Assembly: GCA_964454545.1 (NCBI GenBank)
Contig: CAYVTI010000006.1
Span: 10,371-74,370, forward strand
Origin: JABCZZ01 sp964454545
Lineage (GTDB): Bacteria > Pseudomonadota > Alphaproteobacteria > Rickettsiales > JABCZZ01
Reading direction: 5' to 3'
Length of the DNA stretch: 64,000 nucleotides
The first letter of the stretch is position 1, and each line of letters starts with the position of its first letter. Under the pieces are notes generated by a model that worked only from the letters and a program-made list of their open reading frames with translations, did not search any database and had not been told where the DNA came from. A program made the translations under genes and the position numbers. Shown here piece by piece: positions 1 to 8,524 of the stretch.

Positions 1-2
1 CC

Positions 3-143
3 CAGAGCGGCAACTCTGACACCGCGAACGTCAGCCAGATTGGCGACAACAACCACGCTACCATCACCCAGACCGGTGCCGCAGATCATATCGGCGTTAT
101 TCAGTCCGGCAACGGCGGCCACGTGACCATCGTCCAGCACTAA
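3..143 (+). CDS. Curlin-repeat protein, C-terminal fragment
   Basis: The window opens inside a coding region, with the first complete codon at base 3 and a TAA at 141-143. The 46 visible residues contain curlin-type repeats with the pattern Gln-x-Gly-Asn, Asn-x-x-x-Ile-x-Gln and alternating Val/Ile, as in QSGNSDTANVSQIGDNNHA, and end IVQH. Curlin repeats form the beta-helical strands of extracellular amyloid fibres. The fibre role is known for the family. That this is the major subunit is inferred from the more regular repeats than in the next gene. The N-terminus and signal peptide lie outside the window. Confidence 0.8.
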   Translation, partial: QSGNSDTANVSQIGDNNHATITQTGAADHIGVIQSGNGGHVTIVQH

Positions 144-179
144 GCGCTGGACTGCGGATTTATTCCGGGTATAGTGCCC

Positions 180-248
180 GTCATTGCGAGAAGGTGGAGC
201 GATTCAGGAAAATCTGGATTGCTTCGTCGCTTCACTCCTCGCAATGAC
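180..248. repeat. Palindromic intergenic repeat (CATTGCGAG family)
   Basis: A perfect 11-bp inverted repeat, GTCATTGCGAG at 180-190 and CTCGCAATGAC at 238-248, encloses about 47 bp that includes the partly complementary GCGATTC and GGATTGCTTC segments. It sits between two curlin genes. Elements with these ends are common dispersed repeats in several proteobacteria. As RNA it would form a long hairpin and could uncouple expression of the flanking genes. Confidence 0.75.
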
Positions 249-268
249 AATGGAAAACAGGAGGTCGT

Positions 269-787
269 ATGAAACATTTAAAAACGCTTGGCTTTGTTCT
301 GGGCAGCGTATTATTCGCAGGAACGGCGCTTGCGAGCAGCAGCGTTGAAATCCCGCAGGTTCCCGCCAACGCGGAACCGGCCGACAACGACGAATCCATG
401 ATCAAGGCCAATAACAACAACGACAGCAGCGATTACCAGAACCAGATCCTGAACGACCCCAACATGAGCGAGCGCGCCCGCGCCGAGGCGGCCATCAACT
501 CCAGCAACAGGGCTGCGGAGATGGAAGGCGTCACTGGCGGCGATGTGGAAGCGGCGCGCGGAAACCACGCCGTTATCATCCAGAAGGGAAAGGCTAACAA
601 TTCGTCCATCACCCAGAAAGGCGACAACAACTACGCCAGCCAGACGCAGGACGGCAACCATAACGACCTGCGCGTGGAACAGAACGGCAAGAACAACGTC
701 TCGGAAGAGCACCAGAAGGGCGACTACAACCACAAGATCAAAATCCAGAACGGCGAGAAAAGCGAAGAGACCACCACGGATCAGTAA
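269..787 (+). CDS. Curlin-like secreted protein (possible minor or nucleator subunit)
   Basis: A 172-residue protein with a clear Sec signal peptide (KHLKTLGFVLGSVLFAGTALA) and a good Shine-Dalgarno (AGGAGG) ahead of the ATG. The first 90 mature residues are polar and not repetitive. The C-terminal third has imperfect curlin-style repeats (QKGKANNSSITQKGDNN and QNGKNN), and the tail is charged (EKSEETTTDQ). CsgA- and CsgB-type proteins are exported through CsgG and polymerise at the cell surface. This one has few, Lys/Glu-rich repeats, so a nucleator or modifier role is more likely than major fibre subunit. That role is inference. It lies between the curlin fragment and csgF-csgG. Confidence 0.75.
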   Translation: MKHLKTLGFVLGSVLFAGTALASSSVEIPQVPANAEPADNDESMIKANNNNDSSDYQNQILNDPNMSERARAEAAINSSNRAAEMEGVTGGDVEAARGNHAVIIQKGKANNSSITQKGDNNYASQTQDGNHNDLRVEQNGKNNVSEEHQKGDYNHKIKIQNGEKSEETTTDQ

Positions 788-791
788 ACAC

Positions 792-952
792 CGTCATTGC
801 GGGCAAACAGCGTGAGCGCGGCAATCCGGAATCTTCGCTATAATAACACTGTCATGCCAGCGTAAGCTGGCAGCGCGACTGACAGGCTGGATGCCAACTT
901 GCGTTGGCATATGACAAGCACTGAATTGCTTCGCCCTTGGCTTGCAATGACG
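792..952. repeat. Composite palindromic repeat, outer element
   Basis: Outer arms CGTCATTGC (792-800) and GCAATGACG (944-952) are perfect complements and resemble the element at 180-248. The arms are interrupted by a second, different palindromic element at 850-916, so this looks like one repeat inserted into another. The stretch 788-1121 has no convincing gene. It holds this repeat followed by A+T-rich DNA that probably carries the csgF promoter. Confidence 0.6.
850..916. repeat. Palindromic repeat nested inside the 792-952 element
   Basis: Ends TGTCATGCCA and TGGCATATGACA pair apart from a 2-base bulge. Inner stems include GCCAGC/GCTGGC and GCCAAC/GTTGGC. The sequence differs from the surrounding repeat and resembles another class of dispersed GTCATGCCAGC-type palindromes. 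Confidence 0.55.
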
Positions 953-1121
953 AGACGGTACGCAGGCAAGGAACAAGTTTCCGATTGCATAACAATTAGT
1001 TACGACACATACCATTCGTGATGGAAGATAAAAAATCCATAAATTTTTCTTCCGATAATGCTTGTTTTTTAGAGAATCGCTGGTATAAAAATCCTCCTGC
1101 AATATTTAATTGGTGTTAATT

Positions 1122-1511
1122 ATGCGCATCTGGAATTTATGTCTAACCGCCGCTTTGCTGGTAACCGCCGCAGGTAGCGCCTATGCCAACCCGTTGGTAT
1201 TCCAGGGACAGAACGCCGCGATCTTTCCGGGCGCAAACCCATCCGACACCGCCCTGCTGATGAGCAGCACGCCGAAACCCGCTCCTTCTCCTACCAACAG
1301 CACGACTTCGCTTAGCAGCTCAGCTTTTATTGTGCAGACACTGGAAGCCCAGCTCAGCAATAAGATATACAACGATATCTTCGGAGCAGGCGCAAGCCCC
1401 AGCGGTTCTCACGTGCTGCCGGACGGAACCATCATCTCGTGGGTCACCGTTGCTGGCGTTGTCCAGATCACCGAAACGAAGCCTGACGGCACGGTCATAC
1501 AGTTATTCTAA
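1122..1511 (+). CDS. csgF: Curli assembly protein CsgF
   Basis: A 129-residue protein starting at ATG 1122. An in-frame TTG at 1110 would add four residues but is a poorer start. A signal peptide (MRIWNLCLTAALLVTAAGSAYA) is followed by NPLVFQGQNAAIFPGANP, which matches the start of mature CsgF (mature protein begins with an F-Q/R-N-P-N-F-type segment). The C-terminus runs LPDGTIISWV...ITETKPDGT as in the family. CsgF is secreted, docks on the outside of the CsgG pore and positions the nucleator. It sits 27 bp ahead of csgG, consistent with an operon. No csgE or csgD is visible in the window; they may lie upstream. Confidence 0.85.
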   Translation: MRIWNLCLTAALLVTAAGSAYANPLVFQGQNAAIFPGANPSDTALLMSSTPKPAPSPTNSTTSLSSSAFIVQTLEAQLSNKIYNDIFGAGASPSGSHVLPDGTIISWVTVAGVVQITETKPDGTVIQLF

Positions 1512-1538
1512 ATATAAACATTCCCACATATAAAATTT

Positions 1539-2480
1539 ATGAAACTCAAAATAGCCGTATTGCTAACTTCCGTCGCCCTACTCACCAGTTGCGGCCATAA
1601 CGCCGTTTACGAAAATCCCCTCGTTGAGGAAGCGCATGTCACCGACACCACCCGCGCAAGCGAAATATTAAGATGCCTCCCGCTTCCGAGACAGAAAGTG
1701 CCCGTCGTCGCATATGACTTCCAGGACCTGACCGGCCAGTTCAAGAATAACGGCACGTACACCGAATATTCAAGCGCAGTCACCAAGGGCGGCTATTCCA
1801 TCCTCATCAAAGCGCTGCTTGATTCCGGCGAAGGAAAGTGGTTCACCGTATCCGAGCGCGGCGGCCTCAAGAACCTGATGCAGGAACGCCAGATCATCAA
1901 GATTACCCGTAACCAGTATCTCGGGCCGAACGGCAAGAAACTGGGCGATCTTCCTCCCCTGCTTTACGGCGGCATGCTGATCGAGGGCGGTATCATCTCC
2001 TATGACAGCAACGTTCTGACCGGCGGCGCAGGCGCCGTGTTCTTAGGCATCGGCGCTACCACGCAGTACCGCCGCGACCTCGTCACCATTTACCTGCGCG
2101 CCGTCAGCGTGCAGACCGGCGAAGTGCTGCTTTCGGTCAACAGCTCCAAGACGGTATACTCCTCTTCGATTGACGCCAATTATAACAAATACGTCACTAT
2201 CGATCACCTGTTCCAGTCGGAAGCCGGGATTACGCTGAACGAACCCACCCAGCTCGCCGTCCGCCAGGCGGTGGAAACTGCCGTGTACTCGCTGATCATG
2301 GAAGGCGCGATTCATGATCTCTGGAGCTTCAAGAACCACAAGGCTGGCAAAGAAGCCATTGATGAATATATCCGCCGCCGCGACGGAAAAGCGCCGCAGC
2401 AGCCGCAGGAAGCCACCACCGCAGACGAAAAGAAAGCTCCTGAAGCTTCCGTGCAGCAATACCCGAAATCGGGCAAGTAA
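1539..2480 (+). CDS. csgG: Curli secretion channel lipoprotein CsgG
   Basis: A 313-residue lipoprotein with lipobox LLTSC (lipidated Cys18). The CsgG core is clear: AYDFQDLTGQFK, SERGGLKNLMQERQIIK, then EGGIISYDSNVLTGGAGA, GIGATTQYRRD and SVQTGEVLLSVNSSKT. CsgG forms the nonameric outer-membrane pore that exports curlins. The protein is longer than E. coli CsgG (277 residues) because of a polar tail of roughly 35 residues rich in Pro, Gln and Lys. Its stop abuts the convergent phaC stop with no room for a terminator, so readthrough between the two is possible. Confidence 0.92.
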   Translation: MKLKIAVLLTSVALLTSCGHNAVYENPLVEEAHVTDTTRASEILRCLPLPRQKVPVVAYDFQDLTGQFKNNGTYTEYSSAVTKGGYSILIKALLDSGEGKWFTVSERGGLKNLMQERQIIKITRNQYLGPNGKKLGDLPPLLYGGMLIEGGIISYDSNVLTGGAGAVFLGIGATTQYRRDLVTIYLRAVSVQTGEVLLSVNSSKTVYSSSIDANYNKYVTIDHLFQSEAGITLNEPTQLAVRQAVETAVYSLIMEGAIHDLWSFKNHKAGKEAIDEYIRRRDGKAPQQPQEATTADEKKAPEASVQQYPKSGK

Positions 2481-4259
2481 TCAGCTTTTCACTTTAACGT
2501 AGCTTCCCGGCGCGTCTTCAATCGGCTTGAGCTTGCCATTCCCCGGCTTGCGCGCGGGAACACCCGGGCCGTTATACGCCTTGAGCCATTTATCCCAGTC
2601 CACCCACCAGGATCCCTTATGCTCCTCCGCCTTCGCAAACCACGCGTCAGGAGAATGGGGCAGTTTTTCGCATGTCCAGTAGCCGTACTTATGCTTGGAC
2701 GGCGGGTTCACCACCCCCGCGATATGGCCGCTCGCCGCCAGCACGAACTTCACTGCCCCCTTGTAAATCTGGGTGGCGGCATAGGTCGATTTCCACGGCG
2801 CGATATGATCCTCGCGGGTGGAAAGCATATAGCTCGGCGTGTCAATCGTCTCCAGATGCACCGGCACTCCGGCGATTTTTATTCCACCAGGTTTCACCAG
2901 CAGGTTTTTCTGGTACATGTTGCGCAGGTAAAAACTGTGCATAGCGGCAGGCATGCGCGTGGAGTCGGAGTTCCAATAGAGCAGGTCAAACGGAAACGGC
3001 TCTTTACCCAGCAGGTAATTGTTGACGACGAACGACCATATCAGATCGTTGGCGCGCAGCATGTTGAACGTCACCGCCATGTCGTCCCCTTCCAGGTATC
3101 CTTTGTCCGACATCCTCGCCTCAAGGGATTTAAGCTGCTCTTCGTCGACAAACACCGACAGCTCGCCGGACTCGGAAAAATCCGTCATCGTGGTAAGGTA
3201 GGTAGCGGACCTGATGCGCTTTTCCTCCTTCTTCGCCTTCAGCCACGAAAGCGTGATGGCAAGCAGCGTGCCCCCCAGGCAGTAGCCGGTGACATTTGTT
3301 TCCTTCTCGCCCGTCGCCTTCTCGACGGCGTCAAGCGCCGCAATAGTGCCTTCCGTCAAGTAATCGTCAAACCGCTTGTTGCCGAGTTTCCCGTCCGGGT
3401 TGGCCCAGGAAATCATGAACACCGTATATCCCTTGCTTATAAGCCAGTGCACCAGCGAATTTTCCGGCTGCAGATCGAGAATATAGTATTTGTTGATCCA
3501 GGGCGGGATGATCAGCATCGGCGTTTTATGCGCATGCTCAGTCAGCGGCACATACTGAATAAGCTGCATGAGATCGTTCTGGAAGATGACCTTGCCTTTA
3601 GAGACCGCAAGGTTCTTGCCCACCTCAAAGGCGCTCTGATCGGTCATGCTGATGCGCAGCGCATTTTTACTCTTCTCCATATCCTCCAGCATATTGCTAA
3701 GCCCGCGGACGATATTCTCCCCGCCGCTTTCCAGCGTGCTCTTCAGCACTTCCGGGTTGGTCAGCAGGAAATTCGACGGCGCCATCGCGTCCACGAACTG
3801 GCGGGTATAGAATTCAATCTTGCGCATGGTCTGCGGATTGATTTCTTCCACTTTCTGGATGCCCTGCTGTATCCAGCGTGACGTAAGCAGGTAGGACTGC
3901 TTTATAAAATCGAAAATGATGCTTTCCTGCCATGCCTGATCCTTGAAGCGCCTGTCGCGGCTGTCCGGTTCAATGACAGGCTCCGTCTTTTCACCCAGGA
4001 ATTTCTGCACGGAATGGTGCCACAGCTTCATCGCATCCTGCCAGAATTCGATCTGCAACTCCGCCAGTTTCTGCGGATCGTTCATGATACGGGCAAAAAG
4101 CTCCGCAAAGGCGCCGCTTACATGCAGGGGATCGCCCACTCCGAAGGAACCGGGCTGCAGGTTGCGCGCCATGAATTCCCGCACTATGACCTGCGACTGT
4201 TCCGTTATTTTGGCAAAATTCGCGGCAAATGTCGCCATATCAACATGAGACTCAGACAT
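2481..4259 (-). CDS. phaC: Class I poly(3-hydroxyalkanoate) synthase
   Basis: A 592-residue enzyme polymerising hydroxyacyl-CoA into PHA storage granules. The lipase-like box GYCLGG carries the nucleophile Cys327; the catalytic Asp (REDHIAPW, about 484) and His (ASGHIAGVVNPP, about 512) are present, as is the family's NKYYILDLQPENSLV segment. Length fits class I, which needs no PhaE or PhaR. I chose ATG 4259 because AGGTG lies just ahead of it. A GTG at 4289 would extend it by 10 residues. No phaA, phaB or phasin gene is nearby, so monomer supply is encoded elsewhere. Confidence 0.95.
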   Translation of the reverse strand: MSESHVDMATFAANFAKITEQSQVIVREFMARNLQPGSFGVGDPLHVSGAFAELFARIMNDPQKLAELQIEFWQDAMKLWHHSVQKFLGEKTEPVIEPDSRDRRFKDQAWQESIIFDFIKQSYLLTSRWIQQGIQKVEEINPQTMRKIEFYTRQFVDAMAPSNFLLTNPEVLKSTLESGGENIVRGLSNMLEDMEKSKNALRISMTDQSAFEVGKNLAVSKGKVIFQNDLMQLIQYVPLTEHAHKTPMLIIPPWINKYYILDLQPENSLVHWLISKGYTVFMISWANPDGKLGNKRFDDYLTEGTIAALDAVEKATGEKETNVTGYCLGGTLLAITLSWLKAKKEEKRIRSATYLTTMTDFSESGELSVFVDEEQLKSLEARMSDKGYLEGDDMAVTFNMLRANDLIWSFVVNNYLLGKEPFPFDLLYWNSDSTRMPAAMHSFYLRNMYQKNLLVKPGGIKIAGVPVHLETIDTPSYMLSTREDHIAPWKSTYAATQIYKGAVKFVLAASGHIAGVVNPPSKHKYGYWTCEKLPHSPDAWFAKAEEHKGSWWVDWDKWLKAYNGPGVPARKPGNGKLKPIEDAPGSYVKVKS

Positions 4260-4435
4260 TGGCACCTGTTTGGATGAATTAATCGGCACTTAAGTTATTG
4301 CCCAAATAAACTTGAACAAATACAATATTTCGGTAAATATAATCGCCGCTGGCAGATAGTGCAACGAAGTTTATACTACGGATGCCTGTTTTTGCGAATT
4401 ACCTGAAAGCGGATGGGGAAACTGGAGGGAATGTT

Positions 4436-6193
4436 ATGAAGAAAAAAAAGAAACTGCTGGCTTTGTCAGGCTCGCTGCTTGTCCTGCACTCGGTCTCCGG
4501 TTGCGACCTGCAGAACATGCAGAATTATTTCGCGCCTGACCGCCGGGTACCTGAAGATTCGACCGTGGATTTCGGGAACCGCCACAGCCCCCTTCTCAAT
4601 CCGGGCGAGAACGGCAGCGGCAGGAAAGCGCCTGCCGAGAACGGCTCCGTGGAAAATATTCCCACCATTCAGAAATCTCCTGTGGTACCGGTAATCACCA
4701 CCACCATACCCTCCGTCACTGCCGGCAATGCAAATACGGCCAGCATGCAAGCGGCAGATCAACCATCCTATCCCAGCCTGACGACCGTTCCGCTGAAACC
4801 GGAAACCCCGCCGAAAGAAAAACTCAAATCCGAGCTTAATTCCTTGACTGCGGAGCAGAAAACTACCGACTCCGAGCGTAATGGTTTCATGCATGATTCC
4901 AGCGCGACCGTCCTGACATCCCCGCAAACCGGCCAGCTCGTGGATAATCCCGCCGATGCCATGCCTGCGGCAAATGCCGCGAATAATGCCGCACCCGCTG
5001 AAACTGCGGCTGGCGCTGGTGCCAGCGCGCATCACCCCCCCCAGAATAGTGGACCTGCCGCCACCGTTGTTGCCAGCGACACTGAAAGCAGCACAGGTTT
5101 TGGCGTATGGCTTCATAACCTGTTTACGGCGGACAAGAAAACCGTTTCCGGCGGCACACAAGACTCTGGCCGGAAAGTGCCTGTTGAAAATCAGGAAATC
5201 ATTGCCGGTTCTTCAGCATCGCCCGCTTCTTCCTCCGGTTTTCTTGCGCCTCCCGCGTCTCCAGCCAGCCCTCCTTCCCTGGCCAGCGAGGCGAATGACG
5301 CTAATATAGCGCCGGTGTTGCATCCCCCGGTAAGCAAGGCTGTGCACCCTGCGAAGCCGCAAGTCTCTGAACAGCCATCCGCAACCAGCAATGCAGACAT
5401 ATCACAAACACAACCTTTGGATTCTCCTCCCGTATTATTGACCCAGCCTGCTGCTCCAGCCGCAATGGAACAACCCTCCGCTGCTATGCCTGCTGAAAAT
5501 TCAACGGGAGCGCAGGCCAGCGCGCCTGAGACTGCAAACCCGCAGGCGCCCGCTTCGCCTCCGTCCCTTTTATCCACTTCCAATATAGAGAATAATTTCC
5601 CGGTTAAGCGCTCCGATGAGGAACAAACCCAGGAAAAAACCGCCAAGAGCGAAAACAGCGAAGGCGGCTTTGGCGGATGGATGCACAGTATATTTGGCGG
5701 CAGCCAGAAACCTGATCCCCAGAACAACGCTGTTCAACCCGCTGAAGCGCAACCTGTTGCAGTTCCTGTGGTTACTGTTGCTACGCCTGCTGAGGTTCCA
5801 GCTTCTCCTGATTCTGCCGCTGCAACCGCTACGGCAACCGCTGCGCCAGTGACTGTCGATTTGCCGCCTCCAGCCCAGATCCAGCAGCAGCCGGTCGAAT
5901 TAATGGCGCCCGCATCTTCTGCCGCTGCGGCACCCGGCCCGGCTCCGATAGTTTCGCAACCCGCCAATTCCCTTCCCTCCACCTCGGAACTCAGCGCTCT
6001 TCCGGTACAGCCTGCCCGTGCAGCAACTGCCAGCATGAACGCGAAACCGCTGCCGGATATTTCACAGCTTAACGCCATCCAGGATGAAAGACCTGTCAAC
6101 CTGGTGCAGCCGGATTCTTCAAGCGCCTATTCCAGCGATGGATATATTGGCGAGTCACGCTACGCCGAGCGCAGGCATATGGAATCGAATTAA
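4436..6193 (+). CDS. Large Pro/Ala/Ser-rich lipoprotein with a duplicated GFGxWxHxxF motif
   Basis: Starts at ATG 4436 with GGAGGG upstream; an in-frame ATG at 4382 has no such signal. The lysine-rich signal MKKKKKLLALSGSLLVLHSVSGC is a lipoprotein signal with Cys23. The remaining 560 or so residues are low complexity (Pro, Ala, Ser, Thr, Gln, Asn) and look disordered. Two ordered islands stand out: GFGVWLHNLF at residues 221-230 and GFGGWMHSIF at 411-420, both followed by Lys and polar residues. I do not recognise the family. A periplasmic or envelope-spanning protein whose islands bind something is plausible. It precedes an aminotransferase by 18 bp but is unlikely to share its function. 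Confidence 0.7.
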   Translation: MKKKKKLLALSGSLLVLHSVSGCDLQNMQNYFAPDRRVPEDSTVDFGNRHSPLLNPGENGSGRKAPAENGSVENIPTIQKSPVVPVITTTIPSVTAGNANTASMQAADQPSYPSLTTVPLKPETPPKEKLKSELNSLTAEQKTTDSERNGFMHDSSATVLTSPQTGQLVDNPADAMPAANAANNAAPAETAAGAGASAHHPPQNSGPAATVVASDTESSTGFGVWLHNLFTADKKTVSGGTQDSGRKVPVENQEIIAGSSASPASSSGFLAPPASPASPPSLASEANDANIAPVLHPPVSKAVHPAKPQVSEQPSATSNADISQTQPLDSPPVLLTQPAAPAAMEQPSAAMPAENSTGAQASAPETANPQAPASPPSLLSTSNIENNFPVKRSDEEQTQEKTAKSENSEGGFGGWMHSIFGGSQKPDPQNNAVQPAEAQPVAVPVVTVATPAEVPASPDSAAATATATAAPVTVDLPPPAQIQQQPVELMAPASSAAAAPGPAPIVSQPANSLPSTSELSALPVQPARAATASMNAKPLPDISQLNAIQDERPVNLVQPDSSSAYSSDGYIGESRYAERRHMESN

Positions 6194-6211
6194 TAAGGAT
6201 GATGTCTTCCG

Positions 6212-7423
6212 ATGTCTGATGATGAGTTTTACCGTATCAAGCGCCTTCCCCCGTACGTTTTTGCTGAAGTAAATGGAGCCAAGGCCAAGCTGAGAAGCGA
6301 GGGACACGATATTATCGATCTCGGCATGGGCAATCCCGACTCGCCGACACCCAAACATATCGTCGACAAACTGTGCGAGGTCGTGCGCGATGGCAACACG
6401 CATGGCTATTCGCAGTCCAAAGGCATTCCCGGCCTTCGCAAGGCGCAGGCTGCTTATTACCAGCGCCGTTTCGGCGTGGAGCTTGATCCAAATTCGGAAG
6501 TGGTGGTCACCATCGGGTCGAAAGAAGGCCTTGCCAACCTCGCCCAGGCGATAACCAGCCCGGGCGATGTCATGTTGGTTCCCAATCCCAGCTATCCCAT
6601 ACATCCTTTCGGCTTTGTCATCGCGGGCGCTTCCATATGGCACCTGCCGAAGACGCCGGATTATAATTTCATCGTGCAGCTTGAGCAGGCCATTGCGCAT
6701 TGCAGCCCAAAGCCCGTTGCGCTCGTGCTCAATTACCCCTGCAATCCCACGGCGGAAACTGTCGATCTGGCTTTCTACGAGCCGATCGTCGAGATATGCC
6801 GCAAGCATAATATATTTATTCTTTCCGATCTCGCTTACTGCGAGATTTATTTCGATAATAATCCGCCGCCTTCCATTCTCCAGATAAAAGGCGCGCGCGA
6901 TATCGCGGTGGAATTCACCACCATGAGCAAAACATATTCAATGGCAGGATGGCGCATCGGGTTCGCAGTGGGCAACAAACGCCTCATCAGTGCGCTTACG
7001 CGCATAAAGTCCTATCTGGATTACGGCGCGTTCACCCCCATACAGGTAGCGGCAACGGCCGCGCTTAACGGCCCGCAGGACTGCGTCGTACAGATACGCA
7101 ATTTATATAAGGAACGCCGTAATGTGCTCATTAACGGGCTGCAGGATGCCGGATGGGATATACCGATCCCCAAGGCATCAATGTTCGCTTGGGCGCCGAT
7201 CCCTGAACCTTACCGTGATATGGGCTCGCTGGCGTTCTCCAAGCTCCTGCTCAAGCATGCTGAGGTCGCGGTGGCGCCAGGCGTCGGCTTCGGCGAGCAT
7301 GGCGACGGGCATGTGCGCATTGCGCTCGTGGAGAACCGGCAGCGCCTGCGCCAGGCCATCCGGAACATCAAACAGTTCATGAGTTCAGATGCCGATAAAT
7401 TCAAGCGTGAACTGGTGGCTTAG
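6212..7423 (+). CDS. Class I/II aminotransferase, AlaC / LL-diaminopimelate aminotransferase-like
   Basis: A 403-residue PLP enzyme of fold type I. Seen: substrate-side LGMGNPDSPTP, the NYPCNPTAETV segment, SDLAYCEIYFD (Asp contacting the PLP ring nitrogen) and the Schiff-base Lys240 in TTMSKTYSMAGWRIG. Closest in pattern to AlaC (alanine-glutamate transaminase) and related aminotransferases. In many alphaproteobacteria such a gene stands next to homoserine dehydrogenase; here hom is 30 kb away and fused to metA. Exact substrate cannot be fixed from sequence. Confidence 0.85.
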   Translation: MSDDEFYRIKRLPPYVFAEVNGAKAKLRSEGHDIIDLGMGNPDSPTPKHIVDKLCEVVRDGNTHGYSQSKGIPGLRKAQAAYYQRRFGVELDPNSEVVVTIGSKEGLANLAQAITSPGDVMLVPNPSYPIHPFGFVIAGASIWHLPKTPDYNFIVQLEQAIAHCSPKPVALVLNYPCNPTAETVDLAFYEPIVEICRKHNIFILSDLAYCEIYFDNNPPPSILQIKGARDIAVEFTTMSKTYSMAGWRIGFAVGNKRLISALTRIKSYLDYGAFTPIQVAATAALNGPQDCVVQIRNLYKERRNVLINGLQDAGWDIPIPKASMFAWAPIPEPYRDMGSLAFSKLLLKHAEVAVAPGVGFGEHGDGHVRIALVENRQRLRQAIRNIKQFMSSDADKFKRELVA

Positions 7424-7437
7424 AATAGTTACTGAGA

Positions 7438-8028
7438 TCATTTTGATTGCTGCCGTAGCACCAAGTCATAATATTTTACACTCTCTTTAATACGTATATT
7501 TGCCTGTTCTTTATCAAGCAGCGTAATGCTTTTGTTTTCGAATAAAGCGTCAGATTTAGCTTGCTCCAGAGGAAATAAAACATCTGCCAGGAATGTATAG
7601 GTGCCGCTATCCCAAGTAGCACCAATGTCCTGTTTGTTGAGCACTCCAAGATCAGAAAGCACACGCAATTTATTGAAGAATTGTGAAACTTTTCTCCGAT
7701 CATTATCAAGTTTATTGACTAATATTGTTGGATCGCCCGTATTGGTGTTGTGGAGAAGCAGTGTTTCAAACTTGGATGCAAAATTCTTTGGGTGTGCCTT
7801 TTGCCAATTGCGAAGTTCTTTCATGGCACTTAGCATTTCGGGAGCCGCATATTCCGTAAGCATCTGACTCCAGATTGATGCCTGAGTGGCTCTGGCTGCT
7901 TCTGTAACACTCAGATGGGCTTCCCAAGCTGCCCATCCTGCAAAGATACTTGCAATACACGTAGCGATAGCAGATACGGCCGTCCACGAGAGTTTATGAT
8001 TTATAGGATGTTTCAATTTGTGTAACAT
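7438..8028 (-). CDS. Membrane-anchored protein of unknown function, partner of an XRE gene
   Basis: About 196 residues from the ATG at 8028. That start lies just past the stop of the upstream XRE gene; longer in-frame starts would overlap that gene. One N-terminal transmembrane segment (WTAVSAIATCIASIFAGWAAW) is followed by a soluble alpha-helical domain with LRNWQKAHPKNF and KVSQFFNKLRVLSDLG. It resembles single-span proteins with a cytosolic domain of the DUF4760 kind, but I am not sure of the family. Base use is more A+T-rich than the neighbours. Order and spacing suggest an operon with the XRE protein. Confidence 0.6.
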   Translation of the reverse strand: MLHKLKHPINHKLSWTAVSAIATCIASIFAGWAAWEAHLSVTEAARATQASIWSQMLTEYAAPEMLSAMKELRNWQKAHPKNFASKFETLLLHNTNTGDPTILVNKLDNDRRKVSQFFNKLRVLSDLGVLNKQDIGATWDSGTYTFLADVLFPLEQAKSDALFENKSITLLDKEQANIRIKESVKYYDLVLRQQSK

Positions 8029-8038
8029 GCGTTCCCAA

Positions 8039-8341
8039 TTATTTATGCAGCGCCTCAATAACTGCGTTAGGATTGCAGGCAATAACCTTGAGCAGTATCT
8101 GGGCAGAAGTATCAGGCGTTCTGCGCCCCGCTTCCCAATTCTTGAGAGAATCGAGCGGGAAACCAAAACTTTCAGCAAAAGTACGCTGGCTCATTCCGAG
8201 TTTTTCGCGAATAGGCTTAACCTCCACACGTTCCTGCTTGTGAAAGTGGTGTACAACAACACCGGAGGCATTTCCTTTAAGGTAAGCAAGCCCTTCGTTT
8301 GCACCTTTTACGATAGAATCAAAAATTTTATTATCCATCAT
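8039..8341 (-). CDS. XRE-type DNA-binding protein resembling HigA/NadS antitoxins
   Basis: 100 residues with two possible starts (ATGATG at 8341 and 8338), GGAG just upstream. The C-terminal half is a Cro/CI helix-turn-helix: IREKLGMSQRTFAESFGF, then SLKNWEAGRRTPD. The N-terminal half (VKGANEGLAYLKGNASGVVVHH) matches the lead-in of antitoxins paired with RelE/HigB toxins. No RelE-like toxin lies on either side, so it is either an orphan antitoxin or the regulator of the downstream membrane protein gene. Confidence 0.75.
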   Translation of the reverse strand: MMDNKIFDSIVKGANEGLAYLKGNASGVVVHHFHKQERVEVKPIREKLGMSQRTFAESFGFPLDSLKNWEAGRRTPDTSAQILLKVIACNPNAVIEALHK

Positions 8342-8493
8342 TATTCTCCATACTTCTTATATTAGACCTCTTTCGCAACTGTACTCAGATTTTCTTTTCC
8401 CGACTCGGCATAGGATGCCAATGGACGCCAAAAGTCAAGATAAAAGCGTTCAATGAACACCTATGGCGTATCAAATGGCTATGATTAAATACC

Positions 8494-8521
8494 TTGACTT
8501 ATTATTCCGCGCATTTAATGT
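8494..8521 (+). promoter_or_regulatory. Candidate sigma-70 promoter for the mnmA leader
   Basis: TTGACT at 8494-8499, 16-bp spacer, TAATGT at 8516-8521. Transcription would start near 8527, at the foot of the first leader hairpin, giving about 300 nt of untranslated RNA before mnmA. Confidence 0.45.
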
Positions 8522-8524
8522 TTT

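Noticed and set aside
311..733. Minus-strand 140-residue frame with hydrophobic Val runs
   Set aside because: It arises from Asn-rich codons (AAC read as GTT) of the curlin-like gene.
2619..3881. Long open frame opposite phaC
   Set aside because: It mirrors the PHA synthase codons, has no ribosome site and its Arg/His-rich translation looks like an antisense frame.
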